Below are positions 52,636-61,629 of a stretch of 64,000 nucleotides of DNA, in pieces. Every line of letters starts with the position of its first letter. Position 1 is the stretch's first letter. The notes under the pieces were generated by a model, which searched no databases, had not been told where the DNA came from, and worked only from the letters and a program-made list of their open reading frames with translations. The translations under genes were made by a program, and so were the position numbers. This DNA comes from Halomonas sp. ALS9 (GTDB taxonomy: Bacteria; Pseudomonadota; Gammaproteobacteria; Pseudomonadales; Halomonadaceae). The stretch covers positions 248,001 to 312,000 of the forward strand of contig NZ_LXRG01000233.1 in the NCBI RefSeq assembly GCF_001651035.1, in the 5' to 3' direction.

Positions 52636-53412
52636 CCGTTTGATGATCGTGGGCTGGCGTATGGTGACGGTCTATTTGAAACAGTACTGCTGTATGCTGG
52701 CGCGCCCGTGCTGTGGCGCTACCATATGGCGCGACTGACGGAGGGCTGTGATCGACTGGGAATACCGCTACCCAGCCAGGAGGCGCTTGATGCCACGTGG
52801 CAGGGCGACCCCAGAGCTGAGTTCGAAGTGCTAAAGCTAATACTGACCCGTGGCAGTGGTGGGCGTGGCTATGCCCAGCCGGAACAAATGGTGCCGCGTC
52901 TGCTTAGTCGTCGAACGCCGTTTCAACCGTCAGTTGAGCGCTGGCAGTCGGGAGTGACGATACGGATTTGCGATTTGCGGCTTGCCCGTCAGCCCCGGCT
53001 TGCAGGTATCAAACATCTAAATCGACTGGAAAACGTATTGGCCCGTCAAGAGTGGAACGATGCCGCTATTGCCGAAGGTGTGCTGGCCGATAGTGAAGAT
53101 CTTGTCGTAGAAGCCACCAGTATGAACATTTTTTGGCATCAGGCGGGGCAGGTACTAACCCCAACGCTTGACCAGTGCGGTGTGGCGGGAACGCTGCGTG
53201 CTGCACTGCTTGAACAAGGTGGCGTCGTTCAAGCTACGCTTTCGCTTCATCAACTGGCTGATGTCGAACGGTTATGGGTGGCAAACTCTGTCCAGGGTGT
53301 ATGGCCAGTGACTAAGCTACTTGCAGCGGATGGCTCTCTGTTGCAGCGTTGGCCCTTAGATCAGCCTGACCCGTTCCAACGCTTGGCACATCAGCTATTG
53401 GGTGTTGCTTAA
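52615..53412 (+). CDS. pabC: Aminodeoxychorismate lyase PabC
   Basis: 265 residues from ATG 52615; a start at 52594 is possible but not supported by homology. PLP fold-type IV enzyme releasing p-aminobenzoate for folate. Start 'DDRGLAYGDGLFETVLLY' is diagnostic; the PLP Lys133 lies in 'AGIKHLNRLENVLARQEW'; 'VVEATSMNIFW' and 'CGVAGTLRAALLEQG' follow. No ribosome site is visible because the leader is made of 16-bp repeats. Confidence 0.93.
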   Translation: MSDEHYVPFDDRGLAYGDGLFETVLLYAGAPVLWRYHMARLTEGCDRLGIPLPSQEALDATWQGDPRAEFEVLKLILTRGSGGRGYAQPEQMVPRLLSRRTPFQPSVERWQSGVTIRICDLRLARQPRLAGIKHLNRLENVLARQEWNDAAIAEGVLADSEDLVVEATSMNIFWHQAGQVLTPTLDQCGVAGTLRAALLEQGGVVQATLSLHQLADVERLWVANSVQGVWPVTKLLAADGSLLQRWPLDQPDPFQRLAHQLLGVA

Positions 53413-53430
53413 ACGCCAGTGTTGTTTAGA

Positions 53431-53473
53431 TATCGTTTGTTTGGCTATCGCTCGTTTGGATATCGCCCGGTAA
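53431..53473. repeat. 15-bp imperfect repeats before mltG
   Basis: TATCGTTTGTTTGGC (53431-53445), TATCGCTCGTTTGGA (53446-53460) and a partial, diverged TATCGCCCGGTAA (53461-53473) fill the pabC-mltG spacer, ending about 10 nt before the mltG ribosome site (AGAGGTG). Confidence 0.75.
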
Positions 53474-53489
53474 TTTTCTTAGAGGTGTC

Positions 53490-54497
53490 ATGGTGAAACG
53501 GTTATTAACCGCTTTATTGGTGTTAGTGGTAGTTGGGGCTGCAGCTGCAGCAGGCGGTTATTTCTATTGGCAGAGCCGATTAGAGGCACCGCTAGCGCTT
53601 GATGAGCCAATGCTTTACCAAGTGCCGTCTGGCGCAGGCTTTAATCAGGTTGTGGCCCAATTGGAAGACCAGGGCGTGCTGGAAGATGCCTGGGCGTTTC
53701 GCTTGCTAGCGCGGGTCGAGCCGGAGCGCGTGCCAAGGCTGCGTACCGGCGAGTATCAGCTATTGCCGGCTATGAGCGGTCTGGAAATGATGGCATTGTT
53801 AGGCAGCAATAAGGTGGTCACCTACTCGCTGACGATTCCTGAGGGGTGGTCTTTTCAGCAGATGCGCGAGTTGCTCAATGCCGCGCCGAAGCTTGACCAT
53901 CGCACCGCGGAGTTGAGCGACGCCGAGGTAATGACGCTCCTCGACCGAGAAGATACCTTCCCAGAAGGCTGGTTCTTTCCCGATACCTATCGGTACCACT
54001 TGGGCATGAGCGATGTTGATATCCTGCGCCAATCATTGGAGCGGATGGAGCGAATCCTTGCAGAAGTTTGGGAAGAGCGCGCGGACGACCTAACCATTGA
54101 GACTCCCTACGAAGCGCTGATTATGGCCTCGTTAATCGAGCGGGAAACCGGTGCGCCCGAAGAACGGCGAGAAATTGCTGGCGTGTTCAAGCGTCGCATG
54201 GAGCAGGGCATGCGCCTGCAAACCGACCCGACGATTATTTACGGTATGGGTGAGCGTTATGAAGGGCGGATTACCCGCGCCGATATCCGCGAGGCCACGC
54301 CGTATAACACCTATGTAATTGACGGAATACCGCCCACGCCGATTGCCATGCCGGGGCGCGCCTCCTTAGAGGCAGCGGTGAATCCATTGCCTGGCGAGAC
54401 GCTCTATTTCGTTTCCCGTGGGGATGGTACGCACCACTTCTCGCGTACGCTGCGGGAGCATAACAATGCCGTTAATCGCTATATCCGCAACCGATAA
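53490..54497 (+). CDS. mltG: Endolytic peptidoglycan transglycosylase MltG (YceG)
   Basis: 335 residues. Membrane anchor at about 4-27, a LysM-like domain, then the YceG catalytic domain: 'IPEGWSFQQMRELLN', 'PEGWFFPDTYRYH', catalytic Glu in 'IMASLIERETGAPEERREI', 'RLQTDPTIIYGMG', 'YNTYVIDGIPPTPIAMPG', 'TLYFVSRGDGTHHFS'. Cleaves nascent glycan strands and is thought to set their length. pabC-mltG-tmk-holB order is shared with E. coli. Confidence 0.95.
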   Translation: MVKRLLTALLVLVVVGAAAAAGGYFYWQSRLEAPLALDEPMLYQVPSGAGFNQVVAQLEDQGVLEDAWAFRLLARVEPERVPRLRTGEYQLLPAMSGLEMMALLGSNKVVTYSLTIPEGWSFQQMRELLNAAPKLDHRTAELSDAEVMTLLDREDTFPEGWFFPDTYRYHLGMSDVDILRQSLERMERILAEVWEERADDLTIETPYEALIMASLIERETGAPEERREIAGVFKRRMEQGMRLQTDPTIIYGMGERYEGRITRADIREATPYNTYVIDGIPPTPIAMPGRASLEAAVNPLPGETLYFVSRGDGTHHFSRTLREHNNAVNRYIRNR

Positions 54498-54531
54498 TCG
54501 CCATGACTGATCACCACATTAAGGGAGCATG

Positions 54532-55185
54532 ATGAGTAAGCGTGGACGCTTCATTACGCTGGAAGGCGGCGAAGGCGTGGGTAAATCCACCAATGTGGGC
54601 TTTGTCGCCGAGTGTCTGGAAGCCGAGGGCCTGGAAGTGGTGCGTACCCGCGAGCCAGGCGGTACTGCGCGTGGCGAAGCTATTCGCGCACTGCTGCTGG
54701 ATCCTGCACCCCAAGAGCCGCTGCACGTCGACGCAGAGCTGCTGCTAATGTTTGCCGCGCGGGCACAGCATTTGGCGGAAAAAATACTCCCCGCCTTGGC
54801 AAGAGGGGCGTGGGTCGTCTGCGATCGCTTTACCGATGCCACCTTTGCCTATCAGGGCGGTGGTAGAGGCATTGCCAAAGAGCGTATCGCTGTGCTGGAA
54901 GATTTTGTTCAGCAGGGGCTGTCGCCCGATTTAACGCTACTGCTCGATATGCCCAAAGAGGCTGCAAGACAGCGCTTAGAGTCGCGCCTGCGTGATCGCC
55001 ACGAGCAGCGGGATCGTTTCGAGCAGGAGCAAGCTGACTTTTTCCAGGCGGTGCGGGATGGCTACTTGGCGCGAGCGGAAGAAGCGCCGGAGCGCTTTGC
55101 GGTGATCGATGCACAACACTCCCTGGATAAGGTACAAAGCCAAATCCAACAAGTTCTATTAACGAAGGTTACTGCATGGCGCTAA
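54532..55185 (+). CDS. tmk: Thymidylate kinase
   Basis: 217 residues from ATG 54532; ATG 54529 is adjacent but too close to AGGGAG. Walker A 'ITLEGGEGVGKSTN', 'VRTREPGGTARGEAIRALLL', 'VCDRFTDATFAYQGGGRGI', lid-region 'ARQRLESRLRDRHEQRDRFE'. Converts dTMP to dTDP. Overlaps holB by 10 nt. Confidence 0.96.
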   Translation: MSKRGRFITLEGGEGVGKSTNVGFVAECLEAEGLEVVRTREPGGTARGEAIRALLLDPAPQEPLHVDAELLLMFAARAQHLAEKILPALARGAWVVCDRFTDATFAYQGGGRGIAKERIAVLEDFVQQGLSPDLTLLLDMPKEAARQRLESRLRDRHEQRDRFEQEQADFFQAVRDGYLARAEEAPERFAVIDAQHSLDKVQSQIQQVLLTKVTAWR

Positions 55186-56162
55186 CCGGCGTAATGCCGT
55201 GGCATCAAACCACGTGGCAGCATTTGACCCGCTTGGCTGATAGTGGGCGTATGCCCCATGCGCTGTTAATTCATGGCGCCCACGGCGTTGGTAAGCAGCA
55301 GTTGGCGGAGGCGTTGATTGCGCGAACGCTATGCGCTTCGCCCGCCGACCAAGCCTGTGGCCACTGCCATAGTTGTGCGATGCTGGCATCCGGGTACCAC
55401 CCGGATCTATTGCGAGTCTCTCCGGAAGAGGGTAAGCGCCAAATCCGCATTGACCCGATTCGCGAGGTTAACCGCTTTGTTTCGCAAACGGCTCAGCAGG
55501 GCGGTTACCGGGTGATTGTGGTTTCGCCCGCCGAGGCAATGAACGTTGCCGCCGCCAATGCGCTACTCAAAAGCCTTGAGGAGCCCGGTGAGAAAACACT
55601 GTTTATTCTGCTTTCAGACGTGCCCTCGCGGATGCTGGCGACGATCCGCTCCCGCTGCCAGCAGTGGTCACTGCCTAGCATTGCCTTTGAGGCGTGTCGC
55701 GGCTGGTTAATCGAGCAGCTGGGCAGCGCTGACGATGCCTACTTCTGGTGGCAGGTGGCGGGTGGTCTGCCGCTGCTTGCGGTGGAGCTGGCCGTACCGG
55801 AAGAACGCGCATTGCGCCACCAGATTCACGACAGTTTTGAACAGTTAGTGCGCGGCGCCGAGCCCGTTTCAGAGGCGGCACGCCTGGATCGTCAGGCGAT
55901 TGATGCCATCTTATGGTACGGTATCGCCTGGCTGGAAGACCTGATTAGGCTGGGTTTGTCTGGTGAAGCAGAGGTGTTGCATAACCCTGATCTTGAGCCC
56001 CTCTATCGTCAGGCGGTTAAAAATGGTCGGGTGCAGGATTGGTTTCGCCTGCTGGATTATGCCCGCGAGCAGCGGCGGTTATTGGCAGTGGGGGCCAACC
56101 CCAATCCGCAGTTAGTGCTTGAAGCTTGGTTGGTACGCTGGGCGGCGCTGCTACGCTCATAG
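55176..56162 (+). CDS. holB: DNA polymerase III delta-prime subunit
   Basis: 328 residues, clamp-loader subunit. N-terminal AAA+ fold with 'ALLIHGAHGVGKQQLAEAL', zinc module with four Cys in 'CASPADQACGHCHSC', then 'RIDPIREVNRFVSQTAQQGG' and 'NALLKSLEEPGEKTLFILLS', followed by the SRC motif in 'TIRSRCQQWSLP'. Works with tau/gamma and delta to load the beta clamp. Coupled to tmk. Confidence 0.95.
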   Translation: MALTGVMPWHQTTWQHLTRLADSGRMPHALLIHGAHGVGKQQLAEALIARTLCASPADQACGHCHSCAMLASGYHPDLLRVSPEEGKRQIRIDPIREVNRFVSQTAQQGGYRVIVVSPAEAMNVAAANALLKSLEEPGEKTLFILLSDVPSRMLATIRSRCQQWSLPSIAFEACRGWLIEQLGSADDAYFWWQVAGGLPLLAVELAVPEERALRHQIHDSFEQLVRGAEPVSEAARLDRQAIDAILWYGIAWLEDLIRLGLSGEAEVLHNPDLEPLYRQAVKNGRVQDWFRLLDYAREQRRLLAVGANPNPQLVLEAWLVRWAALLRS

Positions 56163-56198
56163 CGGCTTCTTTTATCGTTTGTTTGCAGCGAGGTCGTC

Positions 56199-56534
56199 AT
56201 GGCAGCTCAGAAAGCGCTCTCTCTTACTGTTCCAGATGTGCCGACACTGCTTTCCGCGTACATGCCTTTTCTGGATCATGGGGGTATTTTTGTACCCACT
56301 CAGACCCATTATGCCCTTGGTCAGCAAGTATTTTTACTGCTCACGTTACCGGGTGAAAGCGAACGCCTTTCAGTCACCGGTCAGGTGGTGTGGGTATCGC
56401 CGGAGGGGGTGAGTGGCCGCCGTATGCCAGGCATTGGCCTGCACTTCAGCCAGCAGGATTACCCGGTGCGTGACCGCATCGAGACGCTGCTTGCCGGTCA
56501 ATTGGATAAAGCAGCCCAGTCGTTTACGCTTTAA
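56199..56534 (+). CDS. pilZ: PilZ-domain protein of type IV pilus biogenesis
   Basis: 111 residues, matching the PilZ found between holB and tatD in Pseudomonas. Recognisable parts: 'PTLLSAYMPFLDHGGIFVPT' and 'GQVVWVSPEG' with 'MPGIGLHF'. The N-terminal RxxxR needed for c-di-GMP binding is not seen, as in the founding PilZ, which acts through protein contacts in pilus assembly. No other pilus gene is in this window. Confidence 0.88.
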   Translation: MAAQKALSLTVPDVPTLLSAYMPFLDHGGIFVPTQTHYALGQQVFLLLTLPGESERLSVTGQVVWVSPEGVSGRRMPGIGLHFSQQDYPVRDRIETLLAGQLDKAAQSFTL

Positions 56535-56579
56535 ATCAGACTATAAGACGCTTATAGCCCACTCGTTGTCGAGACCTGC

Positions 56580-57410
56580 ATGTTTGTTGATTCACACTGT
56601 CACTTAGACCGTTTATCCGACCAGACCCATGGAGGCGATATCGCCGCCACCCTGGGCGCCGCTCGTGCTGCTCACGTCAGCCAATTTCTTGCTGTGTCGG
56701 TGACGTTAGAGGATATGCCGCAGTTGGCGGCCATTGCCCGTGCCCATCACGATGTGGCGATCTCCGCTGGGTTACACCCTTTATATAGCGTTGAGCACGA
56801 ACCTAGTGTTGCGGATATTAAAGAGGCCGCTGAACAGTATGGCGCCGTAGCGATTGGCGAAACCGGCTTGGATTACCACTACCGCGACAGTGTACCTGTA
56901 GAGATTCAGCATGAGCGCTTCAGGCGGCATTTGATCGCGGCGCAAGAGCTGGGGCTCCCGGTAATCATTCATACCCGCGAAGCCAAAGAAGAAACACTCG
57001 CCCTATTACGTGAATACAGCGACCCTCGCGTGGGCGGTGTATTACACTGTTTTACTGAAGACTTGGCGATGGCCCGTGAGGCGGTAAGGCTGGGATTTTA
57101 TATTTCGCTGTCGGGCATCATTACCTTTCGCAATGCCGCTTCGCTGCGTGATTTGGCCGGCCAACTGCCGCTAGATCGTCTGCTGATAGAGACCGACAGC
57201 CCCTATCTTGCGCCGGTGCCTTATCGCGGCAAGCCAAACGAGCCTGCCTGGGTAGTGGAAGTGGCAGAGTGCATTGCTACACAACGGGGTATTAGCGTTG
57301 ATGAAGTTGCCATGCAAACCGCTGCCAACTTTTATCAGCTGTTTCGTGCCGCCGCGCCGGATGCCCCGGAGCACGTTAAACAGGGGCTGGCAAACGCTGG
57401 GCTTTTATAG
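56580..57410 (+). CDS. tatD: TatD-family metal-dependent hydrolase
   Basis: 276 residues. TIM-barrel metallohydrolase with metal ligands in 'FVDSHCHLDRL', 'AIGETGLDYHY', 'PVIIHTREAKEETL', 'GVLHCFTED' and 'LLIETDSPYLAPVPYRGKPNEP'. The length and position after holB-pilZ fit the YcfH-type subgroup; TatD enzymes have 3'-5' exonuclease activity on DNA or RNA. The end joins an 11-bp duplication (GAATACGC..., 57412-57433). Confidence 0.93.
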   Translation: MFVDSHCHLDRLSDQTHGGDIAATLGAARAAHVSQFLAVSVTLEDMPQLAAIARAHHDVAISAGLHPLYSVEHEPSVADIKEAAEQYGAVAIGETGLDYHYRDSVPVEIQHERFRRHLIAAQELGLPVIIHTREAKEETLALLREYSDPRVGGVLHCFTEDLAMAREAVRLGFYISLSGIITFRNAASLRDLAGQLPLDRLLIETDSPYLAPVPYRGKPNEPAWVVEVAECIATQRGISVDEVAMQTAANFYQLFRAAAPDAPEHVKQGLANAGLL

Positions 57411-57411
57411 C

Positions 57412-57433
57412 GAATACGCCTTGAATACGCATA
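57412..57433. repeat. Two 11-bp imperfect repeats after tatD
   Basis: GAATACGCCTT (57412-57422) and GAATACGCATA (57423-57433), in the short spacer before the DUF1285 gene. Confidence 0.6.
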
Positions 57434-57448
57434 AGCGAGGTGGGCGAT

Positions 57449-58021
57449 ATGAATATTGATCGATTGCTCCAGCAAGGTAGCGGAGACGAGGAGCGCGCTA
57501 GTGCTATTCCACCGCTCGATGAGTGGCACCCAGCGCTCTCTGGCGATATGAATATCTTTATTCACGCAGACGGTAGCTGGTCGCACGAAGGCCAGCCGTT
57601 TGGCCGCCCCAAAGTGGCGCGCCTATTGGCAACGCTGCTGCGACTTGATGACGAGGGTTACTGCCTGGTAACGCCGGTGGAACGCTGGCGGATAAAGGTC
57701 GAAGACCTGCCGCTGGTCGCGGTAGAAGCCGACTTTCGTGATAGTGCCTGGTGGTTTACCACGCAGTTTGACGATGTTGTTCGTTTAGATGCCGACCATC
57801 CGCTCTCGGTTACGTTAACGCCGCAAGGGGAAGCGGTGCCGCAACTGCCGGTACGTTTTGGCCTGGCTGCGCGCCTTCATCGTAATGTCTATTACCAGCT
57901 GGTGGAGGCCGCCGAAACCCGTGATTTAGGCAATGGCACCAGCGAGATTGGACTGATGAGCACCGGGCAGTGGTTTGCGCTGGGTAGACTCGACGAAGAG
58001 CCATCAGGCGAGGCGCCGTGA
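57449..58021 (+). CDS. DUF1285 family protein
   Basis: 190 residues from ATG 57449, with GAGGTG upstream. Family features: 'PPLDEWHPALSGDMNIFIHADGSW', read in pieces, 'GRPKVARLLATLLRLDDEGYCLVTPVERW', 'VEDLPLVAVEADF', and 'ARLHRNVYYQLVEAAE'. Function is not established; structures of the family resemble small-molecule-binding barrels. Four-base GTGA overlap with the downstream helicase gene. Confidence 0.82.
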   Translation: MNIDRLLQQGSGDEERASAIPPLDEWHPALSGDMNIFIHADGSWSHEGQPFGRPKVARLLATLLRLDDEGYCLVTPVERWRIKVEDLPLVAVEADFRDSAWWFTTQFDDVVRLDADHPLSVTLTPQGEAVPQLPVRFGLAARLHRNVYYQLVEAAETRDLGNGTSEIGLMSTGQWFALGRLDEEPSGEAP

Positions 58022-60228
58022 AGTTAACCGCTGAACAGCAAGCTGTGGTTAATCACCAAGCTGGGCACGCCCGGGTGGCGGCAGTGGCCGGGGCCGGTAA
58101 AACTACCACCATGGCTGCCCGGGTGCTGCATCTACTGGCTAGCGGGGTGCCGCCAAAGCGTATCCTGGTGCTGATGTTTAACCGCTCCGCAAAGGATGAT
58201 TTCCAAAATCGATTAGCCGCAATGGCCCCTGCTGGGCAGGCACTACCGGATGTGCGCACTTTTCACTCCCTGGGCCACCGGTTAACCCAAAGCTTATGTC
58301 GATGGGGCGCGCTGGCGCCACGCCAGCTATTGTCCGCTGATTGGCAATTGGAAAGACTGCTTCGCCAAGCGAGTCTCAATGTGCTGCGTGACGCGGTTGA
58401 ACGCCGCGATGCTGCCCTGGAAGGGGATCGTCTGGAAACCCTGGCCCACTTCTGTGGCTTAGTAAAGGCAGAGATGATGACCCCGGAAGCGCTCTATGAG
58501 CGGCTCAATTTAGACCCCGACACGGACTATTTCCCTGCAGCCTTTGTAGAGGGAGAGCGGCTACTAGCAGCCGAAGGAGTGATGACCTATGCCGATCTAC
58601 TCTATCGCCCGCTGTTGGTGTTAGAAGGAGATAGTGGTCTGCGCGGTCGCGTGGAGGGCTTTCTCGATCATGTCATTATCGACGAGTATCAGGATATTAA
58701 TGCTGCGCAGCAGCGGCTTTTATCCGTGCTGGTGGGCAGCACCGCCGAGGTAATGGCGGTGGGCGATGCCAACCAATGTATTTATGAGTGGCGTGGCGCC
58801 AAACCCGACACCATGCTGGAAAATTTTACTGCCACCTTTGGCAGTGCTACCGACTATCCACTATCGACCACCTTTCGCCACGGCCACGCCTTAGCGCTTG
58901 CCGCTAATCACGCCATCGCCGCTAACCAGCGGCGTCCCAATCAGCTCTGTTTAGCAGCGGTCAATAACCCCGAAACGCGTGTTTCGGTGGGGCAGGGCAC
59001 CCGCTTACTACTCAATGCGTTAATGGATTGGCAGGCCAAGGGGCGAGCGTTTAACGAGGTCAGCCTGTTGGTGCGTAGCTGGGCACTCTCGGTGCCATTT
59101 CAACTGGCTCTGCTACAGGCAGGCATCCCGTTTCGGCTTCAGCGCGAGGATCGCTTCGTCTTTCGCTTGCCGCTGGTGCAGGCTTTGGCGGGCTATTTAA
59201 AGCTGTCGCGTCGGCCGGATCTGCTGCGAGATCCGCAACAGCTGCTCCTGCTGCTTTCCCAGCCGACCCCCTTCGTTGCCCGTGAGCGACTGCAGCGGCT
59301 CGCCTATCAGTTGGCGTCTACTCAACAGTGGCCCGAGCGCCACGATCCCATGTTGACGGCGTTAAAGCCGATTCAGCGCCGCACGCTGAAAAAGCGTTGG
59401 GTTCTGCTTTGCGAGCTACCGCAACTAAGTGCATGGCCACCCGCCAAGCTATTACGTCACGTGGTGGAAAGTATCGATGCTGAAAAGACGCTGAAGCGAG
59501 CGGCGGCGCGACGGGATAAAGGCGAGGAGGATGTGCGCTTACTCGACGTGCTGATTGAACAAGCGCAAAGCGTGCAGGATCCCGACGCTTTTATCGAGCT
59601 ATTGGAACGCCCAGTAGAGAACCAAGCGGGCGGCGTCCTGATCAGTACCGTGCACGGTGCCAAAGGGCTTGAGTGGCCACTGGTAGCGGTGGCTGGAGTC
59701 AACGAGGAAGATTTTCCCCATTATAGCCGCGATAACCCACTTAGCGACGAGCGTTTGGAGGAGGAGCGACGGCTTTTCTATGTGGCCATCACCCGCGCCC
59801 AAGAGCAACTGCTGGTGCTGCATGACGGCGGCGTGCACCGTCCTAGCCGTTTTATCGCCGAAAGCGCCTGGCAGGATAGCATGCGCGTTGCTTCCTGCCT
59901 GGCTGCTGACAGCCCACCAGTGGCTGAGCTACAGGTGTCTTCGGTGGGGCTGGTGGAGCGCTATCTGGCGAGTCTTGGGCGCGACGATATTGTGCTTGCC
60001 CCGGCGCAGGTTGAAGAAGCCAAGGTAGGTTATACGGGCGATGCTCAATTTTACCCCGGCCAACGCCTTCTTCATGCGGTATTTGGTGAAGGTGAAGTGG
60101 CCGCAGTAGAAGGAAGTGCCAGCGACCCCGTGATTGATGTGCGCTTTGATCAGGCGGGCAGAAGGCGTCTTATTGCCCGCCGGGCGCCCATTGAAGTGTT
60201 GGAAAATGGCTCAACGCTTGTTGGGTAA
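58018..60228 (+). CDS. UvrD/Rep-family superfamily 1 DNA helicase
   Basis: 736 residues, GTG start. Q-motif 'LTAEQQAVVNHQAGHARVAA', Walker A 'VAGAGKTTTMAARV' (Lys28), motif II 'VIIDEYQDINAAQQRLL' (Asp222, Glu223), motif III 'AVGDANQCIYEWRGA', motif IV-like 'LSTTFRHGHALA', motif V 'STVHGAKGLEWPLVAVAG' and motif VI 'RRLFYVAITRAQEQLL'. A C-terminal Tudor-like piece ('YPGQRLLHAVFGEGEVAAVEG') is like that in PcrA/UvrD. A repair or recombination role is expected; it is not clearly UvrD or Rep itself. Confidence 0.9.
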   Translation: MKLTAEQQAVVNHQAGHARVAAVAGAGKTTTMAARVLHLLASGVPPKRILVLMFNRSAKDDFQNRLAAMAPAGQALPDVRTFHSLGHRLTQSLCRWGALAPRQLLSADWQLERLLRQASLNVLRDAVERRDAALEGDRLETLAHFCGLVKAEMMTPEALYERLNLDPDTDYFPAAFVEGERLLAAEGVMTYADLLYRPLLVLEGDSGLRGRVEGFLDHVIIDEYQDINAAQQRLLSVLVGSTAEVMAVGDANQCIYEWRGAKPDTMLENFTATFGSATDYPLSTTFRHGHALALAANHAIAANQRRPNQLCLAAVNNPETRVSVGQGTRLLLNALMDWQAKGRAFNEVSLLVRSWALSVPFQLALLQAGIPFRLQREDRFVFRLPLVQALAGYLKLSRRPDLLRDPQQLLLLLSQPTPFVARERLQRLAYQLASTQQWPERHDPMLTALKPIQRRTLKKRWVLLCELPQLSAWPPAKLLRHVVESIDAEKTLKRAAARRDKGEEDVRLLDVLIEQAQSVQDPDAFIELLERPVENQAGGVLISTVHGAKGLEWPLVAVAGVNEEDFPHYSRDNPLSDERLEEERRLFYVAITRAQEQLLVLHDGGVHRPSRFIAESAWQDSMRVASCLAADSPPVAELQVSSVGLVERYLASLGRDDIVLAPAQVEEAKVGYTGDAQFYPGQRLLHAVFGEGEVAAVEGSASDPVIDVRFDQAGRRRLIARRAPIEVLENGSTLVG

Positions 60229-60388
60229 GTAGTTGATTTATCGCCAAGACACACTCTTTTACACTTGCCGCTAAATTAAGCTTTAGAGCGGTTTGACTTA
60301 GCATGGCCCTGCCGATTTAATACCCTCACGCCTACCGAGCTAATACGCCGCAGCTCATAGCATATAACTTATGAAATAGGGAACGGGC

Positions 60389-61618
60389 ATGGTAAGGCAA
60401 GCCACCTGGCTCTGCGTCATTTTGATCGTCTTACAAAGCGGCGCCTTGCTGGCCGATAGCACTTTGCCTGACCTGGAGTTTAATGGTTTCGGCACGCTGG
60501 GCGTTGTTCATTCTGACGAGCGGAACGCTGACTTCGTTGGCGACCCCTTTGCCTCAGAAGGTGCTGGGTATAGTGGCGACTGGAGTGCTGAAGTTGATAG
60601 CCGCTTAGGTCTTCAAGCAACGCTGCGTATGACGCCTCAGCTCTCCACTGTTGTTCAGGTGATCAGCGAAAAGAGGTATGACGGCTCATTTGCGCCTGAT
60701 ATTGAATGGGCGAATGTGCAATACGATGTTAGCCCTGATCTCAGCCTGCGAGTTGGGCGTATGGTGCAGAGCTCTTTTATGGCCTCTGAGCACCGTAAGG
60801 TTAATTACGCCACTCCGTGGGCCAGGCCGCCACAAGAAGTTTACCGTTTAATCCCTGTGGCTAATTTCGATGGTGTTGATGTGCGCTATCGATATCATAG
60901 CGGCAGCGTCACCAATGAACTGCAGGTGAATTTTGGGGGAGGCAGCGCTGATTATCAAGCCGGAAGTATCGACGCGAGCGATTCATGGGGCGTGTCTCAC
61001 CGCACTCACTGGGGTAATACCACTCTGTTTGCCAGCTATGGCGAACTGAAAGTCAGCGTTGATGAGCTCACACAGTTCTTCGATATTTACCGTCTCTTTG
61101 GTCTGCCCGGCGAAGCGCTTGCAAATCGCTATGAAGTTGATGGTAAACGCACGCGTCTAATGAGTTTAGGGGCTGGTTATGACCCCGGTTCATGGTTTGT
61201 GATGGGAGAGTGGGCTCACTTTTCGTCGCCGTCTCTGTTAGGCAAAAGCGAAGGAGCCTACATGACTTTCGGCTATCGTATCGCCGAATGGACACCCTAT
61301 GTGGGGGTGGCGCGGGCAAAAATCACCAGTAGCACCTCAGAGCCGGGATTGAATACTGCCCTCTACCCATCGCCTTATGCAGAAGGGGCGCAGCTTCTTA
61401 ATGGTGTATTAAATGAGATTCTATCCAGCGGGATGCAGCAAGACAGTATTACGCTTGGGGCTCGCTGGGATTTCAGGCCAGGTATGGCTCTTACAGCCCA
61501 GTATGATCATATCGATATGCGTTCAGGGTCATCCGCGGGGCTGATTAATCAGCAGCCCGAGTTTAACCCAGGTGGACGGATTAACTTGTTCAGCCTTGCG
61601 CTCGACTTTGTGTTTTAA
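60389..61618 (+). CDS. Outer-membrane beta-barrel (porin-like) protein
   Basis: 409 residues with a signal peptide (MVRQATWLCVILIVLQSGALLA, first 22 residues, cleaved before DST by appearance). Mature part shows alternating beta strands ('WANVQYDVSPDLSLRVGRMVQSSF', 'GVDVRYRYHSGSVTNELQVNFGG' in parts) and ends in Phe ('SLALDFVF'), the outer-membrane targeting signature. Specific substrate unknown. It precedes the PstS-like gene by 11 nt, so they are probably co-transcribed. The 160-nt gap after the helicase gene holds an imperfect hairpin (near 60269-60292) but no clear promoter. Confidence 0.75.
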   Translation: MVRQATWLCVILIVLQSGALLADSTLPDLEFNGFGTLGVVHSDERNADFVGDPFASEGAGYSGDWSAEVDSRLGLQATLRMTPQLSTVVQVISEKRYDGSFAPDIEWANVQYDVSPDLSLRVGRMVQSSFMASEHRKVNYATPWARPPQEVYRLIPVANFDGVDVRYRYHSGSVTNELQVNFGGGSADYQAGSIDASDSWGVSHRTHWGNTTLFASYGELKVSVDELTQFFDIYRLFGLPGEALANRYEVDGKRTRLMSLGAGYDPGSWFVMGEWAHFSSPSLLGKSEGAYMTFGYRIAEWTPYVGVARAKITSSTSEPGLNTALYPSPYAEGAQLLNGVLNEILSSGMQQDSITLGARWDFRPGMALTAQYDHIDMRSGSSAGLINQQPEFNPGGRINLFSLALDFVF

Positions 61619-61629
61619 GGAGAGTGACA

